Source: Perca fluviatilis
Lineage: Eukaryota > Chordata > Actinopteri > Perciformes > Percidae
Assembly (NCBI RefSeq): GCF_010015445.1
Contig: NC_053116.1
Location: forward strand, 8,379,085 to 8,443,084
DNA length: 64,000 nucleotides
Reading direction: 5' to 3'
Positions 26,501 through 35,573 of this stretch are shown here, piece after piece. The number at the start of each line of letters is the position of its first letter. Positions within the stretch are counted from its first letter, which is position 1. Under the pieces are notes generated by a model that saw only the letters and a list, made by a program, of their open reading frames with translations, did not search any database and was not told where the DNA came from. The position numbers were made by a program, and so were the translations under genes.

Positions 26501-29016
26501 ATCGTTCAGGCTTTCTGCAGGCTTCAGAACCTGAAGAGAAATCCTACATAAGTCATCACAACTCAAAGCAAATGTGTTAGATTTCCAATGGGAATGTCAT
26601 TTAGGGAATGGAATGTTCCTTACGCAAGTTCCCCCTTAGACACACATTCAACTTCCAGTGCACTTTTTAAATTATTTCCTAAAGCCGTGCAATAAAAACA
26701 TGAATGTTTTTCTACAATATGTGTTCAAAATGTGGATCTTGTTTGTTAAAAGAAAAGAAGAATCAACCACCAGCTTTTAATAAACTGAACCTTTCTAGGG
26801 TATTACAACTAAAGCTGAAACATTTAATCGATTCGTCAATCAACAGAGAATAATTAAATAACTATTTGGATAATTTATTAATCGTTTATGTCATTTTTCA
26901 AGCAAAAACTCCATCATCCTCTGCTTCCAAATACACAAATGTGAAGATTTGCTGCTTTTTTTCTGTTTGATGTCATTGTAAATTGAATATCTTTGTGCTT
27001 TTGGTTGAACACAAACCATTTGAAGACACCACCTTGGACTTGGAGAGATCACTTGGATATCAAGGGTGATTTTCCACTACTTTCTGATGATGTGTGGGCC
27101 AAATGATTCATTGAATAATCAACAAAATACCCTGTAATAACCCGTTAAAAGATAATGAAAATAAGCCATAATTATGACCAACTGCTAGTCCAACCTGCTT
27201 TCTTATCACCTCAATACTTTCGTAGAAAGTCAACATGTACACGTCGAACAGCTGTGTCCGCCTGTGTGCTGAAAGATAAAGAAAATCTTGAGGTCATATG
27301 TTTACAACAAGACGTAATGCGTGTTACTGCAAACTTCTTGTTTACATCGATTTCCTTCCCCTAAAAGCCTGATATGGTGGAGCGTCAGATGGTTCACAGC
27401 TGGTTAACCCATCTGCAACTTCAGGAAATCCTGTGTTCATTATTTCAGTACACACAGCACTTTCTGTTCTACATAGTGGTAACTTATATACAGCAGGGAT
27501 CTTCAACTTGGGGTCGGGGACCCCTAGGGGGTCCTCAGAGACAATGCACGGGGGCCTCCAAATTATTGTTAATTTTGGAAAGTTTTTTCAAAAATTAAAA
27601 TGTCTTAAGGTGATGACACACTAAGCCGACGGCCGACAGAAAAGCCAGTCGAGATGATCAGTCCAGAAACCACCGAGGTCCAGAAACCTGCCTCGGAACA
27701 CACTGAGGCGACACCGACTTGAGAAACGTAATACGTCTCCATAGCAGCAGGCGGCGCTACTCTGTATTGTTGCCCAAGAAATGAAAACCGGCAGCTGATT
27801 GGACGAACGCGTCACATGGGTTTGTTTTCTCCGGAAATTCAAAGCCAGACTGTCATGGCGGCTCGTTCAGAATACGATCTCATATTGTACTAAAATAGTT
27901 CACTGAAACGTGTTTCTGAGAACATTTTAAGCGAGAAATAGGCCGTGCAGTTCCTGACCTGTCACTGACCTTGCCAGACTGTCCAACGGCTGATTTTCGG
28001 CCTAGTGTGTCCACTACTTTAAAGGACAATTCCGGCGCAAAATGAACCCAAGGGTTAATAACATATGTGTACCAAGTCGATCGTTCTCTGGGATATGTTT
28101 TCATGCTAATCAAATGCGTTTCTAACTTTAATCAAGCTACCGCAAACCGGTGGTTAGCTGCTAACGCTAGCTTTCAGGGCAGAAAATAAATCTCTATTTC
28201 TACATCACTAACAAGGCTCAACATAGCACCGTCATTATGCTACCGTTGAAGTGTGGTGCTATTTTGAGCTTTGTTAGTGGTATAGAAATAGCGATTTACC
28301 CTCTGCCCCGAAAGCTAGCGTTACCAGCTAACCAATTCACTGTGCCACATGTATGTTTAACATTAAAACATGATTTATGAAATCATACCAACAATTATTA
28401 GGCTATTTTAATAGTTTAGCATTCTATGCTGAAAAGGTATGTATAAAGGCTTTAGGCCGCCCTACAAGTTGTTAAATGTTAAATGTGAATATGTTCTAGT
28501 CTCTTCACTCCTCTGTGACAGTAAACTGAATATCTTTGAGTTGTGGACCAAACAAGACATTTGAATCTGTTTTGAACAACATCTTGGGCTTTTTGGGAAA
28601 CACTGATCTCGCTAAATCAAGAGAATAATGGACCGACTAATCGCAATAAAAATAATCGTCAGTTGCAGCCCTAACGTACACTGAATATTTTCTTAATTTT
28701 GGACTGCTGGTTGAACAAAAAGCAGAGAGTTGAGATGTCCGATGTGGATTTTATGAAATTTTGATGAGCACATCTCACTGTTAATAATCAGGAAATGAAT
28801 CAATAATGAGAATAAGCTCCACTTATTACATGAGCACACACTGACTGTAATAAACTTACTATACTGTGCTGTTAGCCTATGAACATGGATGGTAAACTGA
28901 TGGCTGCCGCAACAGACAACACCCCCATGAGTGGTATCATTTCCACAATGGCAAATTAATATTTAATCAGATTATCTCTGCAAGCAGCCCTAGAGGCCTC
29001 TCCTTTTACAATTCAT

Positions 29017-29070
<54 letters not shown>

Positions 29071-30417
29071 TTCTTTCTATACAGTGGGCTATATGTAATT
29101 TCTTGGCTTCTTATCGGCTGTCAGCTCCAGCCCCAAGACTCCAAAGGGCATCAGTCAGTGAATATACATTACATGTCATGCCTGTGTGCCTGATGTGCAT
29201 GTGAAACTAGTTGAAAATGAATGGTGCATTTCATTGTAAGGCTTTTAATGAAAGCCAGTTGTCTCTATGCCAGCTAATGAAAGGACTACTAATAAGTGGT
29301 GTTTCTATTACAGTGAGGAGAAGCTGGCATGAATTAAAGGAGAATCCCTTCATCCACTGGTGGAATGTAACTAAGTACATTTATTCAAGTACTGTACTTA
29401 AGTATAAATGTTGAGGTACTTGTACTTTACTTGAGTCTTTTTTCTTTTCATGCCACTTTGTACTTCTACTCCGCTACATTTGAGAGAGAAACATTGTACT
29501 TTTTTACTCCACTATATTCATCCGACAGCTTTGGTCACTAGCTACACAAATTGAGATTTTTGCACACAAAACACATGTAGTTTATAAAATACGATGTTTT
29601 ATTATAAATTAAACTAGCCAACAATATAAGGGCCTACAAGTCATTCTGAAATGATTAGACCATTAAACACACAACTCTTTGGATTGTTTCCTGTTTCTAA
29701 AATATGAGGATTTTTCTGCATTGAGTACTTTTTACTTTTAATATTTTTTTCCTGATGATAGTTACATAGTAAGTGACATTTACAAGACTTGTAACAGAGT
29801 AGTTTTTAACAGTGTGGTATTAGTACTTTTACTTAAGTAAAGGATCTGAAATACTTCTTCCACCACAAGTATGCATTCATGCTATTACATGGACTACAGA
29901 ACAAGCTGTTGTAAAGCACGATCCAAATTCAGGAATCACACTCATTTCTAATTGCTCCATGGCACGGCAGTGTGAATGATATGATGTAAAAAGCTCATTT
30001 CATTCATCACAGTGCTGCTTGACTGTTGGATCTTGTTTTGATTAGATTTTTGTTTAAATCCGGTTGTCACATGTGAAACTGTAGGCTATGCAATAATACA
30101 TACATACTTCCTTGTTTCACTACCGGCTTCAAGCACAACACCGATAGCGGTAAATGTTGTTTGACATTTGATTTCTTTCTTTATATTTTTAACCATTCTT
30201 CTTATTCTTCTTCTTTTTGTCACGAGGACACAAAAAGAGAGTGTTAACGGAGTTATGATGCGTAAAACCAAGGAGCCACATGTTCCTTTGCGTAAAATCA
30301 GAAAAAGCGCCATTCAATAATTCTCCAACCTTTCCATTTAACATGAATAATGCTCACGCTGCAGTAACGTACCTTTGGCTTGTTGAATACCATTTGTTGG
30401 GAGGAGAGCTCGGCCAT
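3516..30417 (-). CDS. ada: Adenosine deaminase (Ada, ADA1 type), complete gene, 11 coding exons
   Basis: Adenosine deaminase hydrolyses adenosine and deoxyadenosine to inosine and deoxyinosine in purine salvage, with one catalytic zinc. Coding exons in transcript order: 30373-30417, 25539-25600, 24240-24362, 20674-20817, 19087-19202, 17378-17502, 8517-8588, 6404-6505, 6012-6079, 5771-5900, 3516-3620. Every junction has GT/AG and the phases join to 363 codons, the human ADA1 length. Zinc and catalytic residues are all present: HVHLDG (His19, His21), HAGE (His217, Glu220), GHGY (His241) and NTDDP (Asp299, Asp300). No signal peptide precedes the fold, which fits cytosolic ADA1 and not the secreted ADA2/ADGF type. 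The start at 30417 has a strong context (CACCATGG) and matches the short N-terminus before FNKPK. An in-frame ATG at 30513 lies at a TATA-like site and is unlikely to be used. Introns total about 25.8 kb and are full of transposons. Confidence 0.95.
3659..4177. mobile_element. TTAA-flanked MITE in ada intron 10
   Basis: It begins AGGTCCCATGTCATGCTCAT after TTAA (3655-3658) and ends near ACAATATGGGGCC. The right target site is degraded (TTTA). The start word is shared with the elements at 9602-10970 and 15378-15715, so these belong to one family of piggyBac-like non-autonomous elements. Confidence 0.6.
4187..5480. repeat. Dispersed repeat fragments and (TATC)n microsatellite in ada intron 10
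   Basis: 4187-4340 and 5225-5480 are diverged pieces of the dispersed element seen complete at 18154-18465 (words GAGAGTTAGAT, AGCTTAGCTTAG). Between them 5131-5229 is a TATC tetranucleotide run ending in TAAT units, preceded by a GATGAATAAAGTATC tail typical of fish retroposon ends. No coding signal is visible in 4340-5130. Confidence 0.6.
5771..5900 (-). CDS. ada: ada coding exon 10 (zinc site NTDDP)
   Basis: 130 bases, as in human. It encodes [19 protein letters not shown] to FTEEEFKRL. Asp299 ligates zinc and Asp300 binds substrate. Acceptor TTCAG, donor GTGAGA. Confidence 0.95.
6012..6079 (-). CDS. ada: ada coding exon 9
   Basis: 68 bases, one codon longer than human (65). It encodes [16 protein letters not shown] to HPVI. 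The human CPWSSYLTGAW segment is altered (Trp to Val and Trp to Cys) but SS.LTGA is kept. Acceptor TTGCAG, donor GTGAGC. Confidence 0.9.
6404..6505 (-). CDS. ada: ada coding exon 8 (catalytic GHGY)
   Basis: 102 bases, as in human. It encodes [16 protein letters not shown] to AQNMHFE. His241 is the catalytic base equivalent to human His238. Acceptor TTTTAG, donor GTGAGG. Confidence 0.95.
6790..7730. mobile_element. hAT-like MITE carrying a nested TTAA-type MITE (6906-7428)
   Basis: The outer element starts TAGGGGTGTGAATC and ends CAGCCCTACACCC. Its interior has AATCGATT-type words on both arms. The nested element has ends AAAGTGCTCATATTATG and AATATGAGCTACTTT with TTAA at the right border, and is related to 45847-46538. 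Lies in ada intron 7. Confidence 0.55.
7742..8279. mobile_element. Tc1/mariner-type MITE with long inverted repeats (copy 2)
   Basis: Near-identical to 2274-2795 along its length, with TA on both sides (7740-7741 and 8280-8281). The high similarity of the two copies suggests recent mobilisation. Lies in ada intron 7, 237 bases beyond exon 7. Confidence 0.85.
8517..8588 (-). CDS. ada: ada coding exon 7 (catalytic HAGE)
   Basis: 72 bases, as in human, 24 whole codons. It encodes [12 protein letters not shown]: His217 is a zinc ligand and Glu220 the catalytic acid. The long open frame through this stretch is in a different phase, so the exon is easily missed. Acceptor GACAG, donor GTAAGC. Confidence 0.94.
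8757..9000. mobile_element. Short TTAA-flanked MITE
   Basis: Ends AGGTACAGTAAGTG and TCACTTACCGCACCTTT are inverted and bordered by TTAA at 8753-8756 and 9001-9004. It includes a G-rich run near 8885-8935. Lies in ada intron 6. Confidence 0.55.
10016..10940. repeat. 46-bp minisatellite (unit GAGACTTCAGATACAGTATT...)
   Basis: At least eight near-identical units run from about 10555 to 10940, each containing GAGACTTCAGATACAG, GGGGACCACTAAGG and TCTATATAAAA. One unit start lies at 10019, left of the A-rich tract, so the array appears broken by it. Confidence 0.85.
10058..10550. repeat. A-rich low-complexity tract inside the minisatellite
   Basis: About 490 bases of nearly pure A with scattered C, T and G. 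Fragments near its left edge (GAATAGGGGG, CCCCCACC) resemble corrupted unit text. The long open frames on the - strand here are poly-Phe artefacts. Confidence 0.85.
11143..11162. repeat. (GGGC)n short tandem repeat
   Basis: Four to five GGGC units. The surrounding 10975-11543 in ada intron 6 shows no gene. Confidence 0.7.
11914..13411. mobile_element. Inverted-repeat element CAGTCC..., middle level of nest
   Basis: Ends CAGTCCTTCCAGAAAAATG and TTTTTCTGGAGGGACTG are inverted repeats flanked by ACTAAT on each side (11908-11913 and 13412-13417). Both arms carry repeated ATGCGG/CCGCAT words. It is interrupted by 12646-13288. Confidence 0.65.
12646..13288. mobile_element. GC-rich inverted-repeat element, inner level of nest
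   Basis: Arms of about 90 bases (CCCGGTCTCATGG, AGTTCGTGTAAATG, ACGTGTTTACGGAGACG and their inverses) are flanked by the 8-base duplication GTAATTTA (12638-12645 and 13289-13296). Its centre (12940-13180) is GC-rich with local direct repeats of GGCGCCCTTT and CGGCTTATGGAGC, unlike the A/T-rich surroundings. Confidence 0.7.
13521..14581. mobile_element. Inverted-repeat element interrupted by a retroposon tail
   Basis: Ends AGTCATGTTTCCATC and GATGGAAACATGACT are inverted repeats. From about 13976 an AGATA run followed by GCCTTTATTGTCTCC and A/C-rich text to about 14450 looks like an inserted retroposon 3' end. No target duplication was clear. Confidence 0.5.
15378..15715. mobile_element. Truncated TTAA-type element, inverted relative to 9602-10970
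   Basis: The right end CATGCCACGGGACCT is followed by TTAA (15716-15719) and reads back through text inverted from 9602-9930 (for example CTCATAAGGAG, GGGCTCGGTTTACACC). It lacks the minisatellite and the other terminus. Confidence 0.65.
15725..15965. repeat. Dispersed repeat (TGGCAATC... TAGTTGTC family)
   Basis: Shares phrases such as ATCCAATAGTTG, ATCACCAAAG and TCCTCTG with 51210-51560 and 52790-53240. Non-coding. Confidence 0.5.
16510..16990. repeat. Dispersed repeat fragment in ada intron 6
   Basis: Starts with GGGGTCTTCAACA and CAAGGACCCC, phrases of a common fish repeat partly resembled at 27496-27610. Low coding potential. Confidence 0.35.
16995..17083. repeat. Interstitial telomere-like repeats plus 16-bp minisatellite
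   Basis: 16995-17025 has four to five TTAGGG units, one with an extra G. It is followed by about three 16-base units GCATGTCGGA.T.GCG (17032-17083). Confidence 0.8.
17378..17502 (-). CDS. ada: ada coding exon 6
   Basis: 125 bases, one codon shorter than human exon 6 (128). It encodes [20 protein letters not shown] and then [13 protein letters not shown], where the surface loop after AGDES is shorter than human. Acceptor TCTCCAG, donor GTGAGC. Confidence 0.94.
17553..17587. repeat. (CA)n microsatellite next to ada exon 6
   Basis: About 17 CA units in intron 5, 50 bases from the exon 6 acceptor. Confidence 0.9.
18154..18465. mobile_element. Short inverted-repeat element with AGCTTAGCTTA core
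   Basis: Ends AGGAATAGTTCG and GTAACTATTCCT are inverted. The interior has GTTAGATGAGAGGATAGG, a CTCATGTCTGTACGGTA phrase and AGCTAAGCTAACTG. Fragments of the family recur at 4187, 5225 and 60780-61030. Confidence 0.55.
19087..19202 (-). CDS. ada: ada coding exon 5
   Basis: 116 bases, as in human. It encodes [15 protein letters not shown] to [13 protein letters not shown]. The acceptor CCTCAG before AGGTGAC is the one that keeps phase; the donor is GTAATG, somewhat weak. Confidence 0.93.
19231..19690. repeat. Dispersed repeat shared with ccn5 intron 4
   Basis: Phrases such as TTGAAATTGGTCCAG, TGTAACCGGCACCCGC and CCTACAGAGA are shared with 63001-63390, and the other arm is seen at 41840-41990 (CTCTGTAGGGATCCTTTCAT). 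The phrases occur in both orientations, so the complete element probably has long inverted arms. Confidence 0.6.
20180..20514 (+). pseudogene. hAT transposase fragment with BED-type zinc finger, frameshifted
   Basis: An ATG at 20180 opens [19 protein letters not shown]. After a frame change near 20270-20290 the text reads [30 protein letters not shown], then [18 protein letters not shown] and stops at TAA 20512-20514. The CxxC...H...H spacing is BED-finger-like, as at the N-terminus of hAT-family transposases and domesticated ZBED proteins. The catalytic domain is missing and the two parts lie in different frames, so it is a remnant. Confidence 0.5.
20674..20817 (-). CDS. ada: ada coding exon 4
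   Basis: 144 bases, as in human. It encodes [29 protein letters not shown] and DPIPWNQSE, one of the most conserved blocks of ADA1. Acceptor TTTCAG, donor GTAAGT. Confidence 0.96.
22468..23402 (+). pseudogene. Broken BED-finger first exon of a hAT transposase
   Basis: The first part (ATG at 22468, [11 protein letters not shown]) is split by the MITE at 22521-23234. After it the text reads KASKV, a stop (TGA at 23255, where Trp is expected), then [20 protein letters not shown] and [11 protein letters not shown] and ends at a donor-like GTAAGT (23403). The CxxC and His-rich end is a BED zinc finger; one usual His position appears to be Tyr. Inactivated by the insertion and the stop. Confidence 0.55.
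22521..23234. mobile_element. hAT MITE inserted in the BED-finger exon, inner level
   Basis: Ends TAGGGTTGCACGATAT and ATATATCTTGCACCCCGA are inverted and flanked by the identical 8-base duplication ACCAAAAG (22513-22520 and 23235-23242). Interior is rich in CGATATTG words and has a locally duplicated right end (two copies of GATATATCTTGCACCCC). Fragments of the family occur at 34140-34213. Confidence 0.75.
24240..24362 (-). CDS. ada: ada coding exon 3
   Basis: 123 bases, as in human. It encodes the helical region from LPANTVEEM to [12 protein letters not shown], corresponding to human LPANTAEGL to FLAKFDYYM. Acceptor CTAG, donor GTAAGT. Confidence 0.93.
24435..24612 (+). mobile_element. tRNA-derived SINE in ada intron 2
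   Basis: The head has an A box (TAGCTCAGCCAGTAGAGC, about 24446-24463) and a B box (GGGTTCAAATCC, 24501-24512) as in a tRNA with an intervening extra loop. It is followed by a GTGTCATTCCCCCCCTGTC body and an A-rich tail after AAATAAAGGG. The arms do not close into a clean cloverleaf, so I call it a SINE. Confidence 0.8.
25539..25600 (-). CDS. ada: ada coding exon 2 (zinc site HVHLDG)
   Basis: 62 bases, the same length as human exon 2. It encodes [16 protein letters not shown] and following residues. His19 and His21 are the first two zinc ligands. Acceptor CACAG, donor GTGAGT, phase 2 exit. Confidence 0.95.
27611..28012. mobile_element. Inverted-repeat element (GACACACTAAGCCGA ends)
   Basis: Left GACACACTAAGCCGACGG and right TTTTCGGCCTAGTGTGTC are inverted. 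The borders resemble PIF/Harbinger MITEs, but no clear target duplication was seen. Lies in ada intron 1. Confidence 0.5.
28017..28345. repeat. Foldback-like dispersed repeat in ada intron 1
   Basis: CTAACGCTAGCTTTCAGGGC at 28152 and the inverse-type GCCCCGAAAGCTAGCGTTA at 28304 bracket a central region in which TTTCTA and ATAGAAAT words are also inverted. Confidence 0.5.
29019..29070. repeat. (TC)n(AC)n microsatellite
   Basis: About 18 TC units followed by seven AC units. Confidence 0.9.
29359..29866. mobile_element. hAT-like MITE in ada intron 1
   Basis: Left TGGTGGAATGTAACTAAGTA and right TACTTCTTCCACCAC are imperfect inverted repeats. The interior is full of AAGTACT/AGTACTTTT words, typical of a common fish hAT MITE. 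Target duplication not clear. Confidence 0.55.
30373..30417 (-). CDS. ada: ada coding exon 1
   Basis: Fifteen codons, [15 protein letters not shown], then the donor GTACGT. The end FNKPK aligns with human FDKPK at the same exon border. The N-terminus is four residues longer than human. Confidence 0.9.
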
Positions 30418-30520
30418 GGTGCAGAGGCTGCGGCTGCCAGTGAGTCTGCTGGTGCACTGAGAGAGGACTGGGGAGCAGAAGCCAATCGCAGCTCGTCTGG
30501 CTATTATATGCATGGCTCCG
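30418..30520 (-). promoter_or_regulatory. ada: Putative ada core promoter
   Basis: Reading the - strand, a TATA-like CATATAATAG lies at 30501-30510, about 90 bases upstream of the ATG. An inverted CCAAT box (GATTGG on the - strand) is at 30482-30487. These would place the start site near 30470-30480 and give a 5' UTR of about 55-60 bases. An upstream exon cannot be excluded. Confidence 0.35.
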
Positions 30521-32071
30521 GGACACGCCTTCGTTTATCAAACGGGCAAAAAAGCAGCCACTGAGTGCTATAACTATACCAGAAGCTGGGAGGGTGTACT
30601 GTAAGGGCTGTATAGAGCTTCAAGTTCAGTGTGCATTAACACATGGAGACTGCAGGAGGTAGAAGGATTAACGGCCCGGTATGGCAGCAGCTTTGCACCC
30701 ATGTGATGAGAGCTTTACCGGGCTAATTCATTATGTCAAACCGGGGAACACCAAACTTATTTTCCTGTTTACGTGAAGTAGCCTACTCTGCATGTATAGG
30801 CTGCAAAAAAACAACAACTGTGATTCTTTAGCCTATAATGACCATGGGGAATATGTTGAAATAGCCTACCCCCTATATCCAGTAGATAACATTTACAGTA
30901 AACACACTGGCCAAAATAAAACAGGTCCCAGAATGGAAATTTCAAAGGAGAAAATACTGGCTTTAGCATTGTTGTCAGAGAAGATAATATAATTTCAATT
31001 TAGCATGTTTCCTTAAAGGGAAATTTCACCGCTGGAAAGCTGAATATATCTTTAAATTGGGTCACTAATGTAGTAGAAATGTAAAAAAGAAAATTGAAAT
31101 TGGTGCCTTCTAGGCCGAGATAAGCCAGAAAATGTGTTTTTGGCTCAAATGGATGAAAGACACCAAATCCCAGAATGCACTTGCTTTGCTGCTGTATGAG
31201 GCCACTCCCAAGCCACGCCTACCCTTTACAGACAGACAGACAGTGAGACGATCAACTCAACAAGTGTGTTTTATTGTCATTTCAACCATATACACGAAAA
31301 AACGTTTCACCGTGGCTCAAGTGGTGTTACACATTTAAAACAAGCTTTTTTTTGGCCACAGCTGATACATTATCCGGACTTCTTTCAGCGGATTGATTGA
31401 TAGCTCCAGAGTGAACAGAACTGTGTCCATGGCAACGCTCTGCTATGCATGGCAACGGTGTGTTATCCTTAGCAACAGTCTGTTATCAAGAAATAACAGA
31501 CAACATTAGATAACATTCTACATTAGAATTCAACCAAGCCATGTAATAAAAGAAGGCTAACACATATATAGCATTAGCTCTTGGTGGGCTGTGGTATAAA
31601 CATCAAGTATAAACACAGCCGTACATTTGCGTGGGATGTAGCTAGAATTGTCGGCATTTTACAGTCACAAACTCCACCAGCAGTTAGCAGTTAGTTGGAT
31701 ACAAATCACCCCATTTCTGCAACAGGCAGTCCGGGGTAACACAGCCCACCTCCACTAGTAGTCTTACCCATAGACATAATATAGAGTAGACGCCGCATCG
31801 GCTGCTGGGCGCAAGAAATGCGGCCGCCATCTTGGACCGGTCATATAGAAATAAAATCAATATTACTGGTATAACATTGGCGAATTTTACACAAGTGGCA
31901 CAGACTGTATTACGACGCTGAAGTTGGCAAGTAGTTGGGAACTTAAAACTGTCCGAATCAGCAGGGACACACAATTTAGATTGCTGATCCTCCGTTTTTT
32001 TAACCTCTTACTGTATTGAACGAGTGTTAGTCATTAAGGTAAATTATTAATTATGTCTAAAACACACTTTT

Positions 32072-32800
32072 AGATTTGTGAAAGCTTTATTCTATTTGTG
32101 AAAATACAATAAAGGCAGATTTTACTGTTTTTTTCATATGTAGACCACATTGGACCAGGTCCAGATCCAAAACCACAATATCTAGACTTGTCAAATCTAG
32201 ACTAAATTATCCCAGAGAGTCTAAGGAGTCTTAAAAACACAGTTTCAGATTTGTGAAAGCTTTATTCTATTTGTGAAAATACAATAAAGGCAGATTTTAC
32301 TGTTTTTATCACATATAGACCACATTTGATCAGGTCTAGATCCAAAACCACAATACCTAGACTTGTTAAATCTGGACTAAACTATCCCAGAGAGTCTAAG
32401 GGGTCTTAAAAACACAGTTTCAGATTTGTGAAAGCTTTATTCTATTTTCTGTCTATTATTTGTGAAAATGCAATAAAGGTAGATTTTACTGTTTTTTTTT
32501 TTCAAACATAGACCACACTGGACCAGGTCCAGATCCATGAAACTGTGTTTTTAAGACTCCTTACACTCTCTGGGATAATGTAGTCTAGGTATTGTGGTTT
32601 TGGATCTGGACCTGGTCTACATATGAAAAAAAACGGTGTAATCTACCCTTATTGTGTTCTCATAAAGACAATAAAGCTTTCACAAATCTAAAAGTGTGTT
32701 TAAGACATAATTAATAATTTACCTTAATGACTAACACTCATTCAATACAGTAAGAGGTTCAAAAAACGGAGGATCAGCAATCTAAATTGTGTGTCCCTGC
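32072..32800. repeat. Three ~175-bp direct units followed by an inverted copy
   Basis: The word AGATTTGTGAAAGCTTTATT recurs at 32072, 32247 and 32422, a 175-base period. Each unit continues with GGACCAGGTCCAGATCC-like and AACCACAATA words. From about 32537 the text runs inverted back to the flank of unit 1 (AATTATTAATTATG), giving a long hairpin. Confidence 0.8.
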
Positions 32801-32827
32801 TGAACTTCAGCATCGTGACTGTATTAT

Positions 32828-33149
32828 CAGTGTTGGGCAGTCCCTACTTGTAGCTTAGCTATAACTTAGTATTTTGGTGGTAGCTTCACTATTTCCTGAA
32901 TCAAGTAACTTTTCAGTACCTTAACTTTATTTATCAAGTATCGCACGTAAGCTACACTTTTCTTGTCATGTGAAATTAGCACAACTTAAAGTAGCTTTCT
33001 TATGTAGTTAACCAGCCTACTGTTGTGTTTGGGTTACTTAGCTTGCTACATGTGACTGGGTGGTAACTTCTGTGTAGTGAAGCTTTATTCATGGCAGAGT
33101 AACTGGTAGCTTAGCTCACTACAATTTCCAAGCAGCTTGCCCAACACTG
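32828..33149. mobile_element. 322-bp hAT MITE, inner level of nest
   Basis: Ends CAGTGTTGGGC and GCCCAACACTG are perfect inverted repeats flanked by the identical 8-base duplication TGTATTAT (32820-32827 and 33150-33157). Interior is rich in GTAGCTTAG-like words. Confidence 0.85.
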
Positions 33150-33486
33150 TGTATTATTCACATGTGATTCACCCCGACAAAAGTAAGATAACTCTCATGT
33201 CTCATACCCACCCCACTTACTTAGGCAACAGAACATCTGTTGGTTTGCAAAACAAGCTTATTCACAAATTAAGCAACTTTGGTTCATTATCAACAGATAT
33301 GCATCAAAATAGGAGTTTTGTTGAAGAAATGTTCTAAGAAATGTGAAGGAAGAAAATAAGCTTGACCTCCTTTTGAAATGTTTCTGTGTAGACTCTCCTA
33401 AATCTTCTTTGTTTCATTTTGAAGAACAAAGAACAAAGATGTGAGGAAGAAGTGGGAAGTGGCTTTGAGGAGAGAAGGATTTACTG

Positions 33487-33613
<127 letters not shown>

Positions 33614-34212
33614 AACAGATAAAGTTTCACGACAATTCAAGACTTAAATTCTGTCATCCCAGAACTAATTCTAAGCTTTATATCTGTACCGTAACCTTAC
33701 TCTACACATATAGTTATAAGTCGTATGTGTCATCAGTCTGACAACATTAACACTGAAACTGAAAGCACTGGCAATGGCTTACAACCGCCTGGAAACACTA
33801 TACATCCATTATATGGGAATACTGCTGTAAGTGTTGGCGGGTCTGTAAATACCTCTATTTGTTTGTGTTTCATGAACTCTAGCCTCATGGTGTGTGTGTG
33901 TCTCCAGGAATCCACATTTTGCCCTCCTTTGCTTCACACTGGGTTTTCGAGATTGTGTATAGTGAAGTTTATCTGTACATTATTTCTCTGATTGTCTTTT
34001 GTCAGATAAACTTCACACACACTCTTTCCCTCAGGGTTCTGTAAAGCACTTTGTAACAGTGTTTTAAAAATTGCCACATAAATTAAGTTTGCAGACTTTT
34101 CAAGGGAGTTTCGTGCAGTTTGAATAAAAACTGTCAAATATCTTAATTCATATCGATATCACAATATTCATAATCGCTATCACAATATCACATTTTGTCC
34201 ATATCGTGCAAC

Positions 34213-34249
<37 letters not shown>

Positions 34250-35518
34250 ACAGAGAGAGACAAATATTAAAAGCTTCAAGTGAACTCTAATATAATCTAA
34301 TAAATAATATAATGTTTCTTAAACTTATGAAAATATCTGACTTTACTGCCAGTATCTGTTTCTGCTTTTCTATCATATTTATAGTGTGTGATTTGCAAAA
34401 TAGGCTACCTATCATATCCTACATCGCATATAATTTCAGGGGACAGTCCCTGTTTTTGGTTGCCTGTCCCTGGCTAAATACAGAAAAAAACACCTCTGTC
34501 CCCGTTTTGTTTTTGAAGACACAACATTAGGTTTTTCAGTCAGATAGTCAAACTGGAAATGTCCCTGTCTTTCTTCCTTTTCGGGGATTATGTTGCCCGT
34601 TTTGATCTCGGACGTCTGGTCACCTTATATCATATATCAGAATATTATATTAGTTATGTTCACTATGAATATTAAAATACGCCGAACCATGTGTCTTGTA
34701 TCATAGCTACGTGTAAGATCTTTGCAGCAAAAAAAACCGCGTGAAAATCAGTTCGGTATTCATTGAGGTATGATTATTTAAATGCGCTGACAACTCGTTG
34801 CACCTGCCAAACAGATTATACTGAGTGGAGCAGGTGACCGGTCCAAGATGGCGGCCCCACGGCTCGTCAGCGCCAGTAGGCAGTAGTGTTCGATGCGGCG
34901 TCTACTCTATATTATGTCTATGGTCTTACCCGGTGACAGAGCAGCAGGCTGGATTGTCCACAGCCAAAGATATATAGTCCACAGCAATATTTCCACAACA
35001 ACAAAAACACAGCACAGCAGTCTCTGAACTCACGTTGGGAGTTTCGTTGAAGTTGTATGTAGTCCAGTTTGTTTAATGAGCGGACACTTGCAAGCAGGAT
35101 TGGTGAACAGGTGGCCGGCTAGCGTTAGCTTTCCACCGGCACACTCGTTCAACGCTCCCCGCTGATGAGGTCACTTTACCGGCCACAGGAATCGAGCACC
35201 ACCGCTGGTCTCCGTGCAGGCAAAGCTCGCGTCGTGTGTGGAGTATTGCGTCTGTAATAAAGTGTCCTGCATATTCTCCGATGTGTTCCAATGTATCCCG
35301 GTGGTACACGTGTGTGGTAGTTTGAATGCACATAATTGTTGTTCTAAAATTTCCGTCGGGATGAACAGTTTCTGCTCCTGCTGAGAAACTAAGCGAGGAT
35401 TCAAGATGGCTGACACTCGTTTTTTCCTCGGCAATCTCCGGAAAAAGCTGACAGTCCAACCCCCTTTGGGCTATGCGGAAGTAGCTCCTAATACAGGCTG
35501 TAGTCTTTTGCCTCTGGG

Positions 35519-35573
35519 CAAAAAAACCTCAGATGACGCAAAAATCGTCATTTTGCATCATCTGAGGCTTTTT
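35519..35573. repeat. Near-perfect hairpin, ~22-bp arms
   Basis: AAAAAACCTCAGATGACGCA is matched by the inverse GCATCATCTGAGGCTTTTTT around a short centre containing CGTCATTTT. It lies in the right arm of the outer TTAA element. Confidence 0.75.

Noticed and set aside
30418..30513. Upstream in-frame ATG giving a 32-residue extension of Ada
   Set aside because: The ATG at 30513 coincides with the TATA-like site, the extension is not hydrophobic enough for a signal peptide, and the ATG at 30417 has a better context and matches the known N-terminus.
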